The position numbers and the translations under genes were made by a program. Of a DNA stretch of 27,224 nucleotides, positions 17,847-24,660 are shown piece after piece (positions within the stretch are counted from its first letter, which is position 1; the number at the start of each line of letters is the position of its first letter). Source of the stretch: DASQPJ01 sp036268355. Its GTDB lineage: Bacteria; Actinomycetota; Actinomycetes; Sporichthyales; Sporichthyaceae. Location: the NCBI GenBank assembly GCA_036268355.1, contig DATAUG010000084.1, positions 1 to 27,224 on the forward strand, in the 5' to 3' direction. Below the pieces are notes generated by a model that was given only the letters and a program-made list of their open reading frames with translations, had not been told where the DNA came from and ran no database searches.

Positions 17847-17866
17847 AAGCGTGTCGAGGGTCACGT

Positions 17867-17895
17867 CCGATCGGGAATAAATCCCGATCGGTTTT
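17867..17895 (+). terminator. Rho-independent terminator after the DUF2127 gene
   Basis: CCGATCGGGA (17867-17876) and TCCCGATCGG (17882-17891) are perfect 10-bp arms around ATAAA, followed by TTTTG. It is the clearest intrinsic terminator in the window. Confidence 0.9.
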
Positions 17896-18000
17896 GCCTT
17901 ACCGTTGAGTAGCGGGTCGGTGCCTGCGTTGGGGCTTGTTACCCCGGCCACGGCGACGTCCTCACCGGGACGGAGGATGTCGCGCTCGATCCGCTACCAG

Positions 18001-18029
18001 TGGCCCGGAGCGCCCGCCGCTCCGGGCCA
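18001..18029 (-). terminator. Hairpin downstream of the mos operon
   Basis: TGGCCCGGAGCG (18001-18012) and CGCTCCGGGCCA (18018-18029) are perfect 12-bp arms with a 5-base loop, 24 bases beyond the mosA-like stop. There is no T-run. Likely terminator of the storage-protein operon. Confidence 0.65.
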
Positions 18030-18052
18030 TCCGCTTGATCCTCAGCCCGCGG

Positions 18053-18883
18053 TCAATCGGCGGAGCTCGCGGCCAGCAGCGTGCCGATCGATTCCCCCGC
18101 CAGGACCCGGGTGAGGTTGCCGGGGACCAAGCCGTTGATCACCCGAACCTGGCGCACGTGCCGCGCCCGGTCCAGCAGGTCCAGCACCACGGGTTCCAGC
18201 GGCAGGGTGCGCTGCTCACGTGCCTGTGCGGTGGTCAGCTGGGCCGTCGGCACGGCCGAGTTGCCGACGCCGTCCGGGTCGTCCGGGCAGATCCCGTCGG
18301 TGTCCTTGGCGTAGATCAGCCGCGCGGCGCCGTAGGCGTCGGCGAGCAGCAGGCCGCCCGCGTCCGAGCCGTACCGGGGCAGCTTGCCCACCGGCGGCGG
18401 CGGCTCGTACAGACCGAACGGCGGGTAGCCGTTGGAGACCGTCATCGGGCAGGCGGCGAGGTGCGTCGCCAGCTGGTGCGCGGTTGTGCCGTGCGGGACG
18501 TACGAGACCCCGTCGGCGGCCAGCAGAGCCGCGACCATGTGGCCGTTGGCCTCGGCCTCGGTGGCGGCCAGCGTGGCAAGCACGCCGGTCGGCAGGCCCA
18601 GATCGAGCCCGACGCCGAGCACGTGGCGGCCGCGGATCCCGGATCCGGTGAGCACCAGGATCCGGTGCTCCCGCATCGCCTTGCGCAGTTCGTCGACCAG
18701 GCCGAGCAGGACATCCCCGCCGCGGTCGCAGATGGACCGCCCGCCGATCACCACGACGGACAGCCAGGGCAGCAGGCGGATCGGCTGCCGGTCGACCACC
18801 TTGACCAACTCGGGGTCGAGCAGCGTCTGACGCATCAGCGCGGACGGCACGTCCTTGACGCTGAACGGGTCGGAGTTCGACAT
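18053..18883 (-). CDS. mosA: Molybdenum storage protein alpha-like subunit (divergent)
   Basis: A 276-residue amino-acid-kinase-fold protein, the same length I recall for Azotobacter MoSto alpha. Shared blocks include QPIRLLPW, EHRILVLTGSGIRGRHV, VGLDLGLPTG, NGHMVAALLAADGVSY, HVRQVRVINGLVPGNLTR and GESIGTLL. In Azotobacter, alpha and beta form a hexamer that packs about a hundred Mo or W atoms as polyoxometalates using ATP. Here the alpha His triplet after PPY (156-158) is replaced by Gly-Leu-Tyr in PPFGLYEP, Glu129 by Pro130, and Lys45 of VKIGG by Val45; the equivalents of His130 and His140 remain (His131, His141). GAGGGA stands five bases before the ATG and overlaps the mosB-like stop, so the pair is coupled. 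Storage function is inferred. Confidence 0.85.
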   Translation of the reverse strand: MSNSDPFSVKDVPSALMRQTLLDPELVKVVDRQPIRLLPWLSVVVIGGRSICDRGGDVLLGLVDELRKAMREHRILVLTGSGIRGRHVLGVGLDLGLPTGVLATLAATEAEANGHMVAALLAADGVSYVPHGTTAHQLATHLAACPMTVSNGYPPFGLYEPPPPVGKLPRYGSDAGGLLLADAYGAARLIYAKDTDGICPDDPDGVGNSAVPTAQLTTAQAREQRTLPLEPVVLDLLDRARHVRQVRVINGLVPGNLTRVLAGESIGTLLAASSAD

Positions 18884-18891
18884 GTTGTCCC

Positions 18892-19707
18892 TCAGTCCGC
18901 AGTGATGATCGTGCCGACGTGCTCACCCGCGACGGCTCGCGTGAGCAGGCCCGGCCGCAGCCCGTTGACGATCTGGATCGAGCGGATGTGCCGGGCCGCC
19001 GCCAGCATGCTCAGCACCGGTCGTTCGACGATCACGTCGGGCAGGTCCATGGCAAGCACCTCGGCGGCCGTGGCCCGGGGGATGAGCACTGCCCCGGGGT
19101 CGGTCTTGGGATTGGCGGTGTACAGCCCGTCCTCGTCCTTGACGTAGATCAGGCCGCGGGCCCCGTAGGTCTCGGCGATCAGGAACACCCCGGCGTCCGT
19201 CCGGTACGGCGGCACGACGCCGACCTCCGGCACCGGGTGCCACATCCCGTAGGGCGGCATTCCGGGGAACACGACGGCGTGCGACTGCGCCAGGTACAGC
19301 GGTAGCGCCGAGAACCCTTCGGGCCCGACTGTCGGAACACCGTGACGGGCCATCAGATACCCGAGCATTGAGGCGTTCTGCGCCGCAACCGCGGCCCCGA
19401 GGTCGCTGAGCACGCCGGTCGGCAGGCCGAGGCCGGCGCCGACCGTGTACGCGTGCCGGGCCCGGGTCCCACCGCCGGTTCCGATGAGCAGTGGGTATTC
19501 GTGGCGTAGTTCCAGAAGTTCATCGATCAACGGCGCCACGGCGCTGCGCCCGCGGTCCATGACGCTCTGGCCACCGATCTTCAGTACCGTGACGTCGGGC
19601 AGGATTCGTTGGTCCGGCACGGTATGGGTGGCCGCCAACAGATCCGGGTCGTGCAGGGATCGGCCGAAAAGGCGTTCGGCCGGCCCCAGGGTTTGGACGT
19701 CCGACAC
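18892..19707 (-). CDS. mosB: Molybdenum storage protein beta-like subunit
   Basis: A 271-residue protein close in length and sequence to Azotobacter MoSto beta (recalled, 270 residues). Conserved blocks are RSLHDPDLL, FRILPD-like QRILPDVTVLKIGGQSVMDRGR, LLIGTGGGTRARH, GAGLGLPTGVL, AVVFPGMPPYGMW, VPPYRTDAGVFLIAE, YVKDEDGLYTANPKT, RHIRSIQIVNGLRPG and AGEHVGTIITAD. Lys of KIGG is present, so this subunit should bind nucleotide. It is the first gene of the operon. I start at GTG 19707 because GGAGG stands five bases before it and the resulting length fits the family; an ATG at 19752 adds 15 residues but has a ribosome site almost touching the start. No mod transport or nitrogenase gene is nearby. 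Confidence 0.9.
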   Translation of the reverse strand: MSDVQTLGPAERLFGRSLHDPDLLAATHTVPDQRILPDVTVLKIGGQSVMDRGRSAVAPLIDELLELRHEYPLLIGTGGGTRARHAYTVGAGLGLPTGVLSDLGAAVAAQNASMLGYLMARHGVPTVGPEGFSALPLYLAQSHAVVFPGMPPYGMWHPVPEVGVVPPYRTDAGVFLIAETYGARGLIYVKDEDGLYTANPKTDPGAVLIPRATAAEVLAMDLPDVIVERPVLSMLAAARHIRSIQIVNGLRPGLLTRAVAGEHVGTIITAD

Positions 19708-19772
19708 CGCGGCCTCCGCTGGTGCGCTGTCGTTCGGCGCCGCCGTGATCATCTTCCGGCGGTCGCGGGCTC

Positions 19773-19784
19773 TAAGGTTGGTCC
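19773..19784 (+). promoter_or_regulatory. -10 element of leaderless crotonase transcript
   Basis: TAAGGT (19773-19778) then six bases then ATG 19785, with no ribosome site. The same short region must contain the divergent mos promoter, which I could not locate. Confidence 0.5.
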
Positions 19785-20558
19785 ATGGACGGCTATGGGT
19801 ACCTGACGATCAAGCGTGAGGACGACACGGTCCGGCTGACGATGAACCGTCCTGACCGCCGCAACGCGTTGTCCAATCAATTGCTGATCGAGCTTGGCCA
19901 CGCCTTCTCCGAGATCGGCGAGACCGACGCTACCGGAATTGTGCTTGCCGGGGCCGGGCCGGTTTTCTGTTCCGGACACGATTTCGAGGACGTCGCCGCA
20001 CGTGACCAAGCCGGGGTGCGGGAGATGCTTCGCACCTGCACGGCGTTGATGGCCACGATTCAATCGGTGCCGCAGGTTGTCATCGCCCGGGTGCACGGGC
20101 TGGCGACTGCGGCAGGCTGCCAACTGGTCGCCTCGTGCGACCTCGCGATCGCCGGGTTCTCCGCCTTGTTCGCCTTGCCGGGGGGCAATGGCGGATGGTT
20201 CTGCCACACGCCCGCGGTGGCGGTGGGCCGCAACATCGGCCGCAAGCGATTGATGGAACTCGCGCTCACCGGTGAGGCGATCGACGCCCGCACCGCAGCC
20301 GCCTGGGGCCTGATCAATTACGCCGTGCCGGACGACCATCTCGACGAAGCCGTCGACGACTTGCTCGGCTTGGCGACCCGAGGCAGCCGCCGGTCCAAGG
20401 GCGTCGGGAAGCAGACCATCTATGCCCAGCTGGACCGGCCGGAGCAGGACGGTTATGCGATCGCGACCGAGGTGATGGCGGCGACGTCCGCCTATCCGAG
20501 CGCTCGCGAGGGCATGGCCGCGTTCCTGCACAAGCGCCCGCCCGTCTGGCCGGAGTAA
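19785..20558 (+). CDS. Enoyl-CoA hydratase/isomerase family protein, ECHDC3-like
   Basis: A 257-residue crotonase-fold protein. Visible are MNRPDRRNALS, the first oxyanion loop PVFCSGHDFEDVA (61-65 core), VHGLATAAGCQLVASCDLAIA, FALPGGNGGWFCHTPAVAVGR and the ending AAFLHKRPPVWPE. This combination matches the ECHDC3 group. The two catalytic glutamates of true hydratases are absent: position 113 is Gln (GCQL instead of GCEL), and LPGGNGG replaces the usual P-E motif. Classical hydration is therefore doubtful; it may bind acyl-CoA or catalyse another crotonase reaction. It heads an apparent operon with an unknown gene (8-base gap) and a MaoC hydratase. Confidence 0.85.
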   Translation: MDGYGYLTIKREDDTVRLTMNRPDRRNALSNQLLIELGHAFSEIGETDATGIVLAGAGPVFCSGHDFEDVAARDQAGVREMLRTCTALMATIQSVPQVVIARVHGLATAAGCQLVASCDLAIAGFSALFALPGGNGGWFCHTPAVAVGRNIGRKRLMELALTGEAIDARTAAAWGLINYAVPDDHLDEAVDDLLGLATRGSRRSKGVGKQTIYAQLDRPEQDGYAIATEVMAATSAYPSAREGMAAFLHKRPPVWPE

Positions 20559-20566
20559 CACCGGCG

Positions 20567-21208
20567 GTGGAGGCCGAACACGCGCAGGTGCTGCGGGAGT
20601 TGCTGGGCAGCAGTGAATGGGTCGGCCGCACCGCGGCCTTCGCGCGTGCCCTGCGCCGAGCACCGCACCGCCCGGGTGGGCTGCTGCTGGTTGGCACGCC
20701 CGGGGCCGAGCCGTGGCACCTGACCGCGCACCTGGCCCAGGCGGCTCGATCCGCTGAGCTACCGGCGCTGGTACCGACGCTGGTTCGCCATGCGGTGCCC
20801 GCGGGAGCACCGGCCCACCTGGCCGTCGATCTGACGCGGCTGGAGACCGCCGGGCGGGGCCAGACCATCCTCGTGGTGGCCCCCGGCCTGCCGGCCGAGC
20901 AGTTGCTCTCCCGGCTGGCCGACGCCCGCCGTGCGGGCGCCGCGTTGTTCGGGATGGATCGCGGAACCGGCGGCCCGTTGGCGGATCTGGTCGGCGAACG
21001 CCTCACCGTCGCAGGCGCCGATTCCGGCTGTGCCCAGGCGTTGGTGCCGGACGGTCTGCTGATCCCCGAAGACCTCGACGAGGCCTTCGCGGCCGCGCAA
21101 CACCTGGTGACCGCCGCCGCGGGGGATCGGGCCGGTTCCGGTCGGGGTTGGCGGGATCGGCTGGGACGGTTCCTGGACGTGATCAGCGGTCCGGCCGCAA
21201 AAGGCTGA
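20567..21208 (+). CDS. Conserved-looking hypothetical protein in acyl-CoA operon
   Basis: A 213-residue protein I do not recognise. GTG 20567 lies eight bases after the crotonase stop, with GGAG from that stop region as the likely ribosome site. Secondary structure reads as alternating strands and helices: GGLLLVGTPGAEPWHLTAHLA, then LAVDLTRLETAGRGQTILVVA, LLSRLADARRAGAALFGMDRG, LTVAG and a long C-terminal helix with EAFAAAQHLVTAAAG. The layout resembles a small Rossmann-like or SIS-like fold, which is only an impression. No membrane segment or signal. Its place between a crotonase and a MaoC protein suggests CoA metabolism or its control. Confidence 0.65.
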   Translation: MEAEHAQVLRELLGSSEWVGRTAAFARALRRAPHRPGGLLLVGTPGAEPWHLTAHLAQAARSAELPALVPTLVRHAVPAGAPAHLAVDLTRLETAGRGQTILVVAPGLPAEQLLSRLADARRAGAALFGMDRGTGGPLADLVGERLTVAGADSGCAQALVPDGLLIPEDLDEAFAAAQHLVTAAAGDRAGSGRGWRDRLGRFLDVISGPAAKG

Positions 21209-21253
21209 GCGCCCAGCGATCTGAGGCCGCGTCAGATATCTCGGGAGGGTCTG

Positions 21254-21730
21254 ATGGGCGAAGCGCGAAGCAGCGACGAACTCTTGTACGGGGAGGATTT
21301 CCGACCCGGGATGGAGTTCGCTTTCTCCTCGGTGACGCTGACCGAGGACGACATGATCTCCTTCGCCCGGCAGTGGGATCCGCAGTCCTTCCACATCGAT
21401 CCCGCGGCCGCCGCCGAAAGTCCGTGGGGCGGGATCATCGCCAGCGGCATCCAGACGATCGGGGTTTATCAACGGCTGGTGGTGGAGGCGTTGTGGAGCC
21501 GGGCCGCGGTCAAGGCGGGCAAGGCGCTGACGGCCAACCTGCGTCGGCCGGTCCGCCCCGGCACGACGTTGACCGGCAAGGTCGTGGTGCGCACTGTCAC
21601 CCATCGGCCCCAGCGCGGTGACTCGATCGTGTCGGTCGCCGCCGAACTGGTCGACGACTCCGGCGCGGTGGTGCTGGAGCTGACCCTCGACGGCGTGCTC
21701 CTACTGCGCGGCGGACCGGGACCGAGCTGA
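21254..21730 (+). CDS. MaoC-like (R)-specific enoyl-CoA hydratase / hotdog-fold protein
   Basis: A 158-residue single-hotdog protein. The hydratase-2 motif is present: DDMISFARQWDPQSFHIDP with Asp42 and His47 as the catalytic pair, followed by the helix WGGIIASGIQTIG and the strand-rich half LRRPVRPGTTLTGKVVV. Members hydrate trans-2-enoyl-CoA to the (R)-3-hydroxy form. This would supply the hydratase activity that the crotonase two genes upstream appears to lack. ATG 21254 follows a strong GGGAGG. A 45-base gap holding ATCTGA/TCAGAT arms separates it from the preceding gene. It ends near the palindrome CGGGCCGCCGGCCCG, a possible terminator. Confidence 0.85.
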   Translation: MGEARSSDELLYGEDFRPGMEFAFSSVTLTEDDMISFARQWDPQSFHIDPAAAAESPWGGIIASGIQTIGVYQRLVVEALWSRAAVKAGKALTANLRRPVRPGTTLTGKVVVRTVTHRPQRGDSIVSVAAELVDDSGAVVLELTLDGVLLLRGGPGPS

Positions 21731-21763
21731 CGGGCCGCCGGCCCGGCTCGCCGCGCCGGTGGA

Positions 21764-21991
21764 TCAGTAGTCGCGGCGCCAGAACGGGTGGTGCCGGCGG
21801 AACCACGGGTTGCGGCAGCGCGGGCGGAAGTTCGGCGCGCTGCTGATTTCGGTCGACGTCCGGACGCTGCTGATGGTGCCGACGCCGGTGCCGGTCGCAG
21901 TGCCGGTGGCCGCATCCGCGGCCGGTGCGACCGCCGTGGCCAGGGCCGCGGCGGCAAGGGCTGTGCCCAAAAGACGCTTGAGGTTGTTCAC
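21764..21991 (-). CDS. Small secreted cationic peptide
   Basis: A 75-residue protein with a strong ribosome site (AAGGAGG, five bases before GTG 21991) and a clear Sec signal peptide: MNNLKRLLGTALAAAALATAV, with AxA at ADA about residues 25-27. The mature part is a Thr/Gly/Ser stretch and then PRCRNPWFRRHHPFWRRDY, with seven Arg/Lys-class charges, two Trp and one Cys. I know no family. It might bind cell wall, act as an antimicrobial-like peptide, or dimerise through the lone Cys; none of this is shown. Single gene between convergent and divergent neighbours. Confidence 0.65.
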   Translation of the reverse strand: MNNLKRLLGTALAAAALATAVAPAADAATGTATGTGVGTISSVRTSTEISSAPNFRPRCRNPWFRRHHPFWRRDY

Positions 21992-22156
21992 GAACGCCTC
22001 CTTGCGATTTCGGACTGACCGTCAGGACCTGCCGGTCGTGGCCAATCCAATCGATCCTGGGGTAAGCCAGGAGGGTCCGCCGAGTTAACGCTTGGTCCGA
22101 TTCGCGTCACATGTCCCGCTCCGCGGCTGCCGCACATCGAGCCTCGTCGGATCGGA

Positions 22157-22168
22157 CAGACTTCGTTC
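22157..22168 (+). promoter_or_regulatory. Weak -10 candidate before purU
   Basis: CAGACT (22157-22162) ends six bases before ATG 22169 and fits only the A2/T6 positions of a -10. No ribosome site is present, so a leaderless transcript would agree with the other promoters in this window. Confidence 0.3.
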
Positions 22169-23035
22169 ATGACCTCGCACTACGTCCTCACGTTGGGTTG
22201 TCCGGACCGCACCGGCATCGTCGCCCGGATCGCCACGCTCATCGCCGACGCGGGCGGGTCGATCACCGAGGCGGGCTACCACGCCGACCCGGACACCAAC
22301 TGGTTCTTCACCCGACAGGTGGTTTCGGCCGATTCGTTGGCCTTCGGGTTGGCGGAGCTGCGGGCGCGTTTCGCCGCGTTGGCCGCTGACTTCGGGGCTG
22401 CCGAGGCTTGGCGGGTACGCGACGCGTCCCAGCCGGGACGCGTCGTCGTGCTGGTGTCCAAGGAGGGGCACTGCCTCTACGACCTGCTGGGCCGCTATGC
22501 GGGCGGTGAACTCAACATGGACATCCGGGCGGTCATCGGCAACCACACCGACCTGGCGGCGATCACCCGCGCGCACGACATCCCGTTCCACCACGTCGAG
22601 TTCGCGCCCGGCGCGCAGGGCAGGCGGGTGGCCTTCGACGAGATCCGCAAGCTCGTCGACGCCGAGGAGCCGGACGCGGTCGTGCTCGCCCGCTTCATGC
22701 AGATCGTGCCGCCGGATCTGTGCGAGGCCTGGGCGGGACGCATGCTGAACATCCACCACAGCTTCCTGCCCAGCTTCATCGGCGCCCGGCCTTACCACCA
22801 GGCGCACACCCGCGGAGTGAAGCTGGTCGGCGCCACCTGCCACTACGTCACCGAGAACCTCGACGCCGGGCCGATCATCGAACAGGACGTGATCCGGGTG
22901 GACCATTCCGACACCGTGGCCGACATGGTCCGCAAGGGCCGTGACATCGAGAAGATGGTGCTGGCCCGGGGCCTGCGGGCCCATCTGGAGGACCGGGTGC
23001 TGGTGCACGGCAACCGCACTGTCGTCTTCGCCTGA
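22169..23035 (+). CDS. purU: Formyltetrahydrofolate deformylase
   Basis: A 288-residue enzyme that hydrolyses 10-formyl-THF to formate and THF in the cytoplasm, balancing one-carbon pools. Residues 1-80 form an ACT regulatory domain (YVLTLGCPDRTGIVARIATL). The catalytic domain has the formyltransferase motif LNIHHSFLPSFIGARPYHQA with Asn194 and His196, plus Asp232 in TENLDAGPIIEQD; this is the usual triad. HCLYDLLGR and NHTDLAAITRAHDIPFHHV are typical PurU segments. Length is normal. Just after the stop CTGACG-AGG-CGTCAG can form a small hairpin. No purine or folate riboswitch is visible upstream. Confidence 0.93.
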   Translation: MTSHYVLTLGCPDRTGIVARIATLIADAGGSITEAGYHADPDTNWFFTRQVVSADSLAFGLAELRARFAALAADFGAAEAWRVRDASQPGRVVVLVSKEGHCLYDLLGRYAGGELNMDIRAVIGNHTDLAAITRAHDIPFHHVEFAPGAQGRRVAFDEIRKLVDAEEPDAVVLARFMQIVPPDLCEAWAGRMLNIHHSFLPSFIGARPYHQAHTRGVKLVGATCHYVTENLDAGPIIEQDVIRVDHSDTVADMVRKGRDIEKMVLARGLRAHLEDRVLVHGNRTVVFA

Positions 23036-23155
23036 CGAGGCGTCAGACGGGCCGTGCCCCAGCCAGGGCCGGCACGCCGTCGATCGCCTGCTCCACAGAC
23101 CGCCGGCCGTCCACGGGCCCGGCTCCGCCCCGGGCGGGGCGGCGTGCTGCGTGCC

Positions 23156-23167
23156 TACCATGGTTCC
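23156..23167 (+). promoter_or_regulatory. -10 element of leaderless coiled-coil gene
   Basis: TACCAT (23156-23161), six bases, then ATG 23168. There is no ribosome site. Its presence argues that the frameshifted gene downstream is or recently was expressed. Confidence 0.45.
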
Positions 23168-23505
23168 ATGAGTTCGGACGGAGAGATTGAACGCCGGGTC
23201 GACGCCCTGGAGGCCGAGACCGCGGCGATGCGCGACCGAATCCTCCGCATGGAGCGGCACAACGCGGACACCCGAATCCTCGCCGCGGGTGCGGATCGCG
23301 AGGTGTCCACGTCCGGGACACGCTGCGTGGTCAGCAGCGCTCGATCCAGGCGTTGCACACGGACGTCAGAGAGCTTCAGTCCGGTCTGGGCCGGGTCGAG
23401 ACGCGCCTCGACAGCTTGGAGTCGCACATGCGCACCGGATTCGCGATGACTGCGGCCGGGTTCGCAGCGCTCGGCGATCGATTGGACCGCCTGGCCGGAG
23501 CGTGA
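23168..23505 (+). pseudogene. Small coiled-coil protein gene, broken by a frameshift
   Basis: The first frame reads MSSDGEIERRVDALEAETAAM..., a clear heptad-type helix, up to ADREV near 23303. It then becomes Ser/Arg/Cys-rich and stops near 23449. In the -1 frame from about 23305 the text resumes as coiled coil: VRDTLRGQQRSIQALHTDV, then ELQSGLGRVETRLDSLESHM, then TGFAMTAAGFAALGDRLDRL, ending in TGA 23503-23505. Restoring one base near 23303 gives a protein of about 112 residues. No slippery heptamer is present, so a mutation or a sequencing error is more likely than programmed slippage. Function unknown; such short coiled coils often act as scaffolds. Confidence 0.65.
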
Positions 23506-23544
23506 TCGGGTTGGACGGTCGACTCGGCGCTTGCGTGAGCCGGT

Positions 23545-24117
23545 TCAGGGCAGTGCGGCTCGGATCGCGTCCGCGACGCCGGTCCCGGCAATCTCCAGCG
23601 GTCGGACCTCGCGCCAACAGCGCGCCAGTAACAGCGCACCCTCCAGCGCCGCGACAGCCTGGCAGGAGAGTTCGGCAGAGCGCTCGGCGGCGACCCCGGC
23701 GTCCCGAAGCGCCTCGGCGAGCCGGTCCTGCCAGGCCCGGAAGGCCACCGCGCACGCCTCGCCCAGGGCCGGGGCGCTGGTCGCCGTCTCCAGGGCCACT
23801 GTGGCCACCGGGCAGCCGCACTCGAACTGACTGGCAATCAGATTGCGGCCGGCAGCGGTGAACCAGCGCTCCACCGCGGTCGCCGCGTCGGGGGCGCCGG
23901 CCAGGCACTCCTCCAGCGTGCTCAGCACGTGTACAGAGCCGAGCGCGATCACCTCCAGGGCCAACTGCTCCTTGCCGCCCGGGAAGTGATGGTGCGCCGA
24001 ACCCCACGGGGTGCCGCCCGCTTCGACCACGTCGCGCCAGCCGGTGGCGGCGTATCCGTCGCGTTGGAACAGGCGTGCGGCGGCGGCGATCATTCGGTCG
24101 CGGGTGCCGGAGGCCAC
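23545..24117 (-). CDS. TetR-family repressor (LmrA/YxaF-like), divergent from the PPOX gene
   Basis: A 190-residue regulator. N-terminal HTH: TRDRMIAAAARLFQRDGYAATGWRDVVEAGG followed by GSAHHHFPGGKEQLALEVI. The ligand domain contains FECGCPVATVALET and CQAVAALEGALLLARCWR, as in the LmrA/YxaF branch. Start is GTG 24117, placed six bases after the -10 TAATCT, so the mRNA is probably leaderless. Two palindromic boxes lie in the divergent spacer, one over this promoter, so it should repress itself and the PPOX gene. The inducer is unknown; the family commonly senses hydrophobic compounds. Confidence 0.85.
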   Translation of the reverse strand: MASGTRDRMIAAAARLFQRDGYAATGWRDVVEAGGTPWGSAHHHFPGGKEQLALEVIALGSVHVLSTLEECLAGAPDAATAVERWFTAAGRNLIASQFECGCPVATVALETATSAPALGEACAVAFRAWQDRLAEALRDAGVAAERSAELSCQAVAALEGALLLARCWREVRPLEIAGTGVADAIRAALP

Positions 24118-24123
24118 CGCACC

Positions 24124-24143
24124 AGATTAGGACGGTCGTCCGG
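24124..24143 (-). promoter_or_regulatory. TetR promoter -10 and overlapping operator
   Basis: On the - strand TAATCT (24129-24124) precedes GTG 24117 by six bases. The operator TAGGACGGTCGTCCGG (24128-24143) overlaps it by two bases and matches the second box at 24181 except in one central base and the last two. Confidence 0.65.
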
Positions 24144-24180
24144 GGAATGCTTGACGCCGGACCGTCGAGCCATGTCGGAT

Positions 24181-24199
24181 TAGGACGATCGTCCTACAA
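24181..24199 (+). promoter_or_regulatory. Perfect TetR-type operator overlapping the PPOX -10
   Basis: TAGGACGATCGTCCTA (24181-24196) is a perfect 16-bp palindrome. It overlaps TACAAT (24194-24199), a near-ideal -10. Binding would block polymerase. The transcript would start near 24206, leaving a short leader with GGGAGAG before ATG 24223. Confidence 0.75.
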
Positions 24200-24222
24200 T
24201 GCAGTTTGTCCTGGGAGAGCCG

Positions 24223-24660
24223 ATGACCGAACTGGCCCCGCAGATTGTCGATGCGTTCCTGACCGGTGCTCACCTGGGCCACATCACCACGCTCAACCCG
24301 GACGGCAGCCCGCACTCCACCGTGGTCTGGCTGGGCGTCGAGGACGGTGAGGTGGTCTGCGGGCACCTGTCGGACGGCTACCGGAAGCTGCGCAACGTGG
24401 CCCGCGACCCGCGGGTGTCGATCACCGTCGAGCTGCCGACGAGCTCGCCCGGCGGGTTCCAGCACCACCTGGTGATCGAGGGCCGGGCGCGGCTCACCGA
24501 AGGCGGCGGTGCGGAGTTGGTGCAGCAACTGGCTCACGTTTACCTCGGCCCGGACGTGGTGTTCCCGGGCCCGGGCGCCCCGGACGGATTCGTGCTGCGA
24601 ACCACGGTTCAGCGGGTCCGCGGTGTGTTTCCCGATCAGACGGCGAACGACTCCACGTGA
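24223..24660 (+). CDS. PPOX-class (F420/FMN-binding split-barrel) oxidoreductase
   Basis: A 145-residue split beta-barrel protein: FLTGAHLGHITTLNPDGSPHSTVVWLGVEDGEVVCGH, then YRKLRNVARDPRVSITVE, HHLVIEGRARLTEGGG and FVLRTTVQRVRGV. This pattern is typical of actinobacterial F420-dependent PPOX-class enzymes, which reduce unusual substrates such as biliverdin or aromatic compounds; substrate unknown. I start at ATG 24223 with GGGAGAG three bases upstream. The earlier ATG at 24199 overlaps the -10 and cannot be on the transcript. It is controlled by the divergent TetR. Its last 25 bases overlap the end of the convergent second TetR gene. Confidence 0.8.
   Translation: MTELAPQIVDAFLTGAHLGHITTLNPDGSPHSTVVWLGVEDGEVVCGHLSDGYRKLRNVARDPRVSITVELPTSSPGGFQHHLVIEGRARLTEGGGAELVQQLAHVYLGPDVVFPGPGAPDGFVLRTTVQRVRGVFPDQTANDST

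Noticed and set aside
16775..17908. Open + frame overlapping the DUF2127 gene
   Set aside because: It is Arg/Pro/Ala-rich without motifs; the frame starting at 17070 has the ribosome site and membrane domain.
23295..23310. Programmed -1 frameshift in the coiled-coil gene
   Set aside because: There is no slippery heptamer and no obvious downstream stimulatory structure; an indel is simpler.
24151..24156. TTGACG as -35 of the PPOX promoter
   Set aside because: It is 37 bases from TACAAT, far outside the workable spacing.
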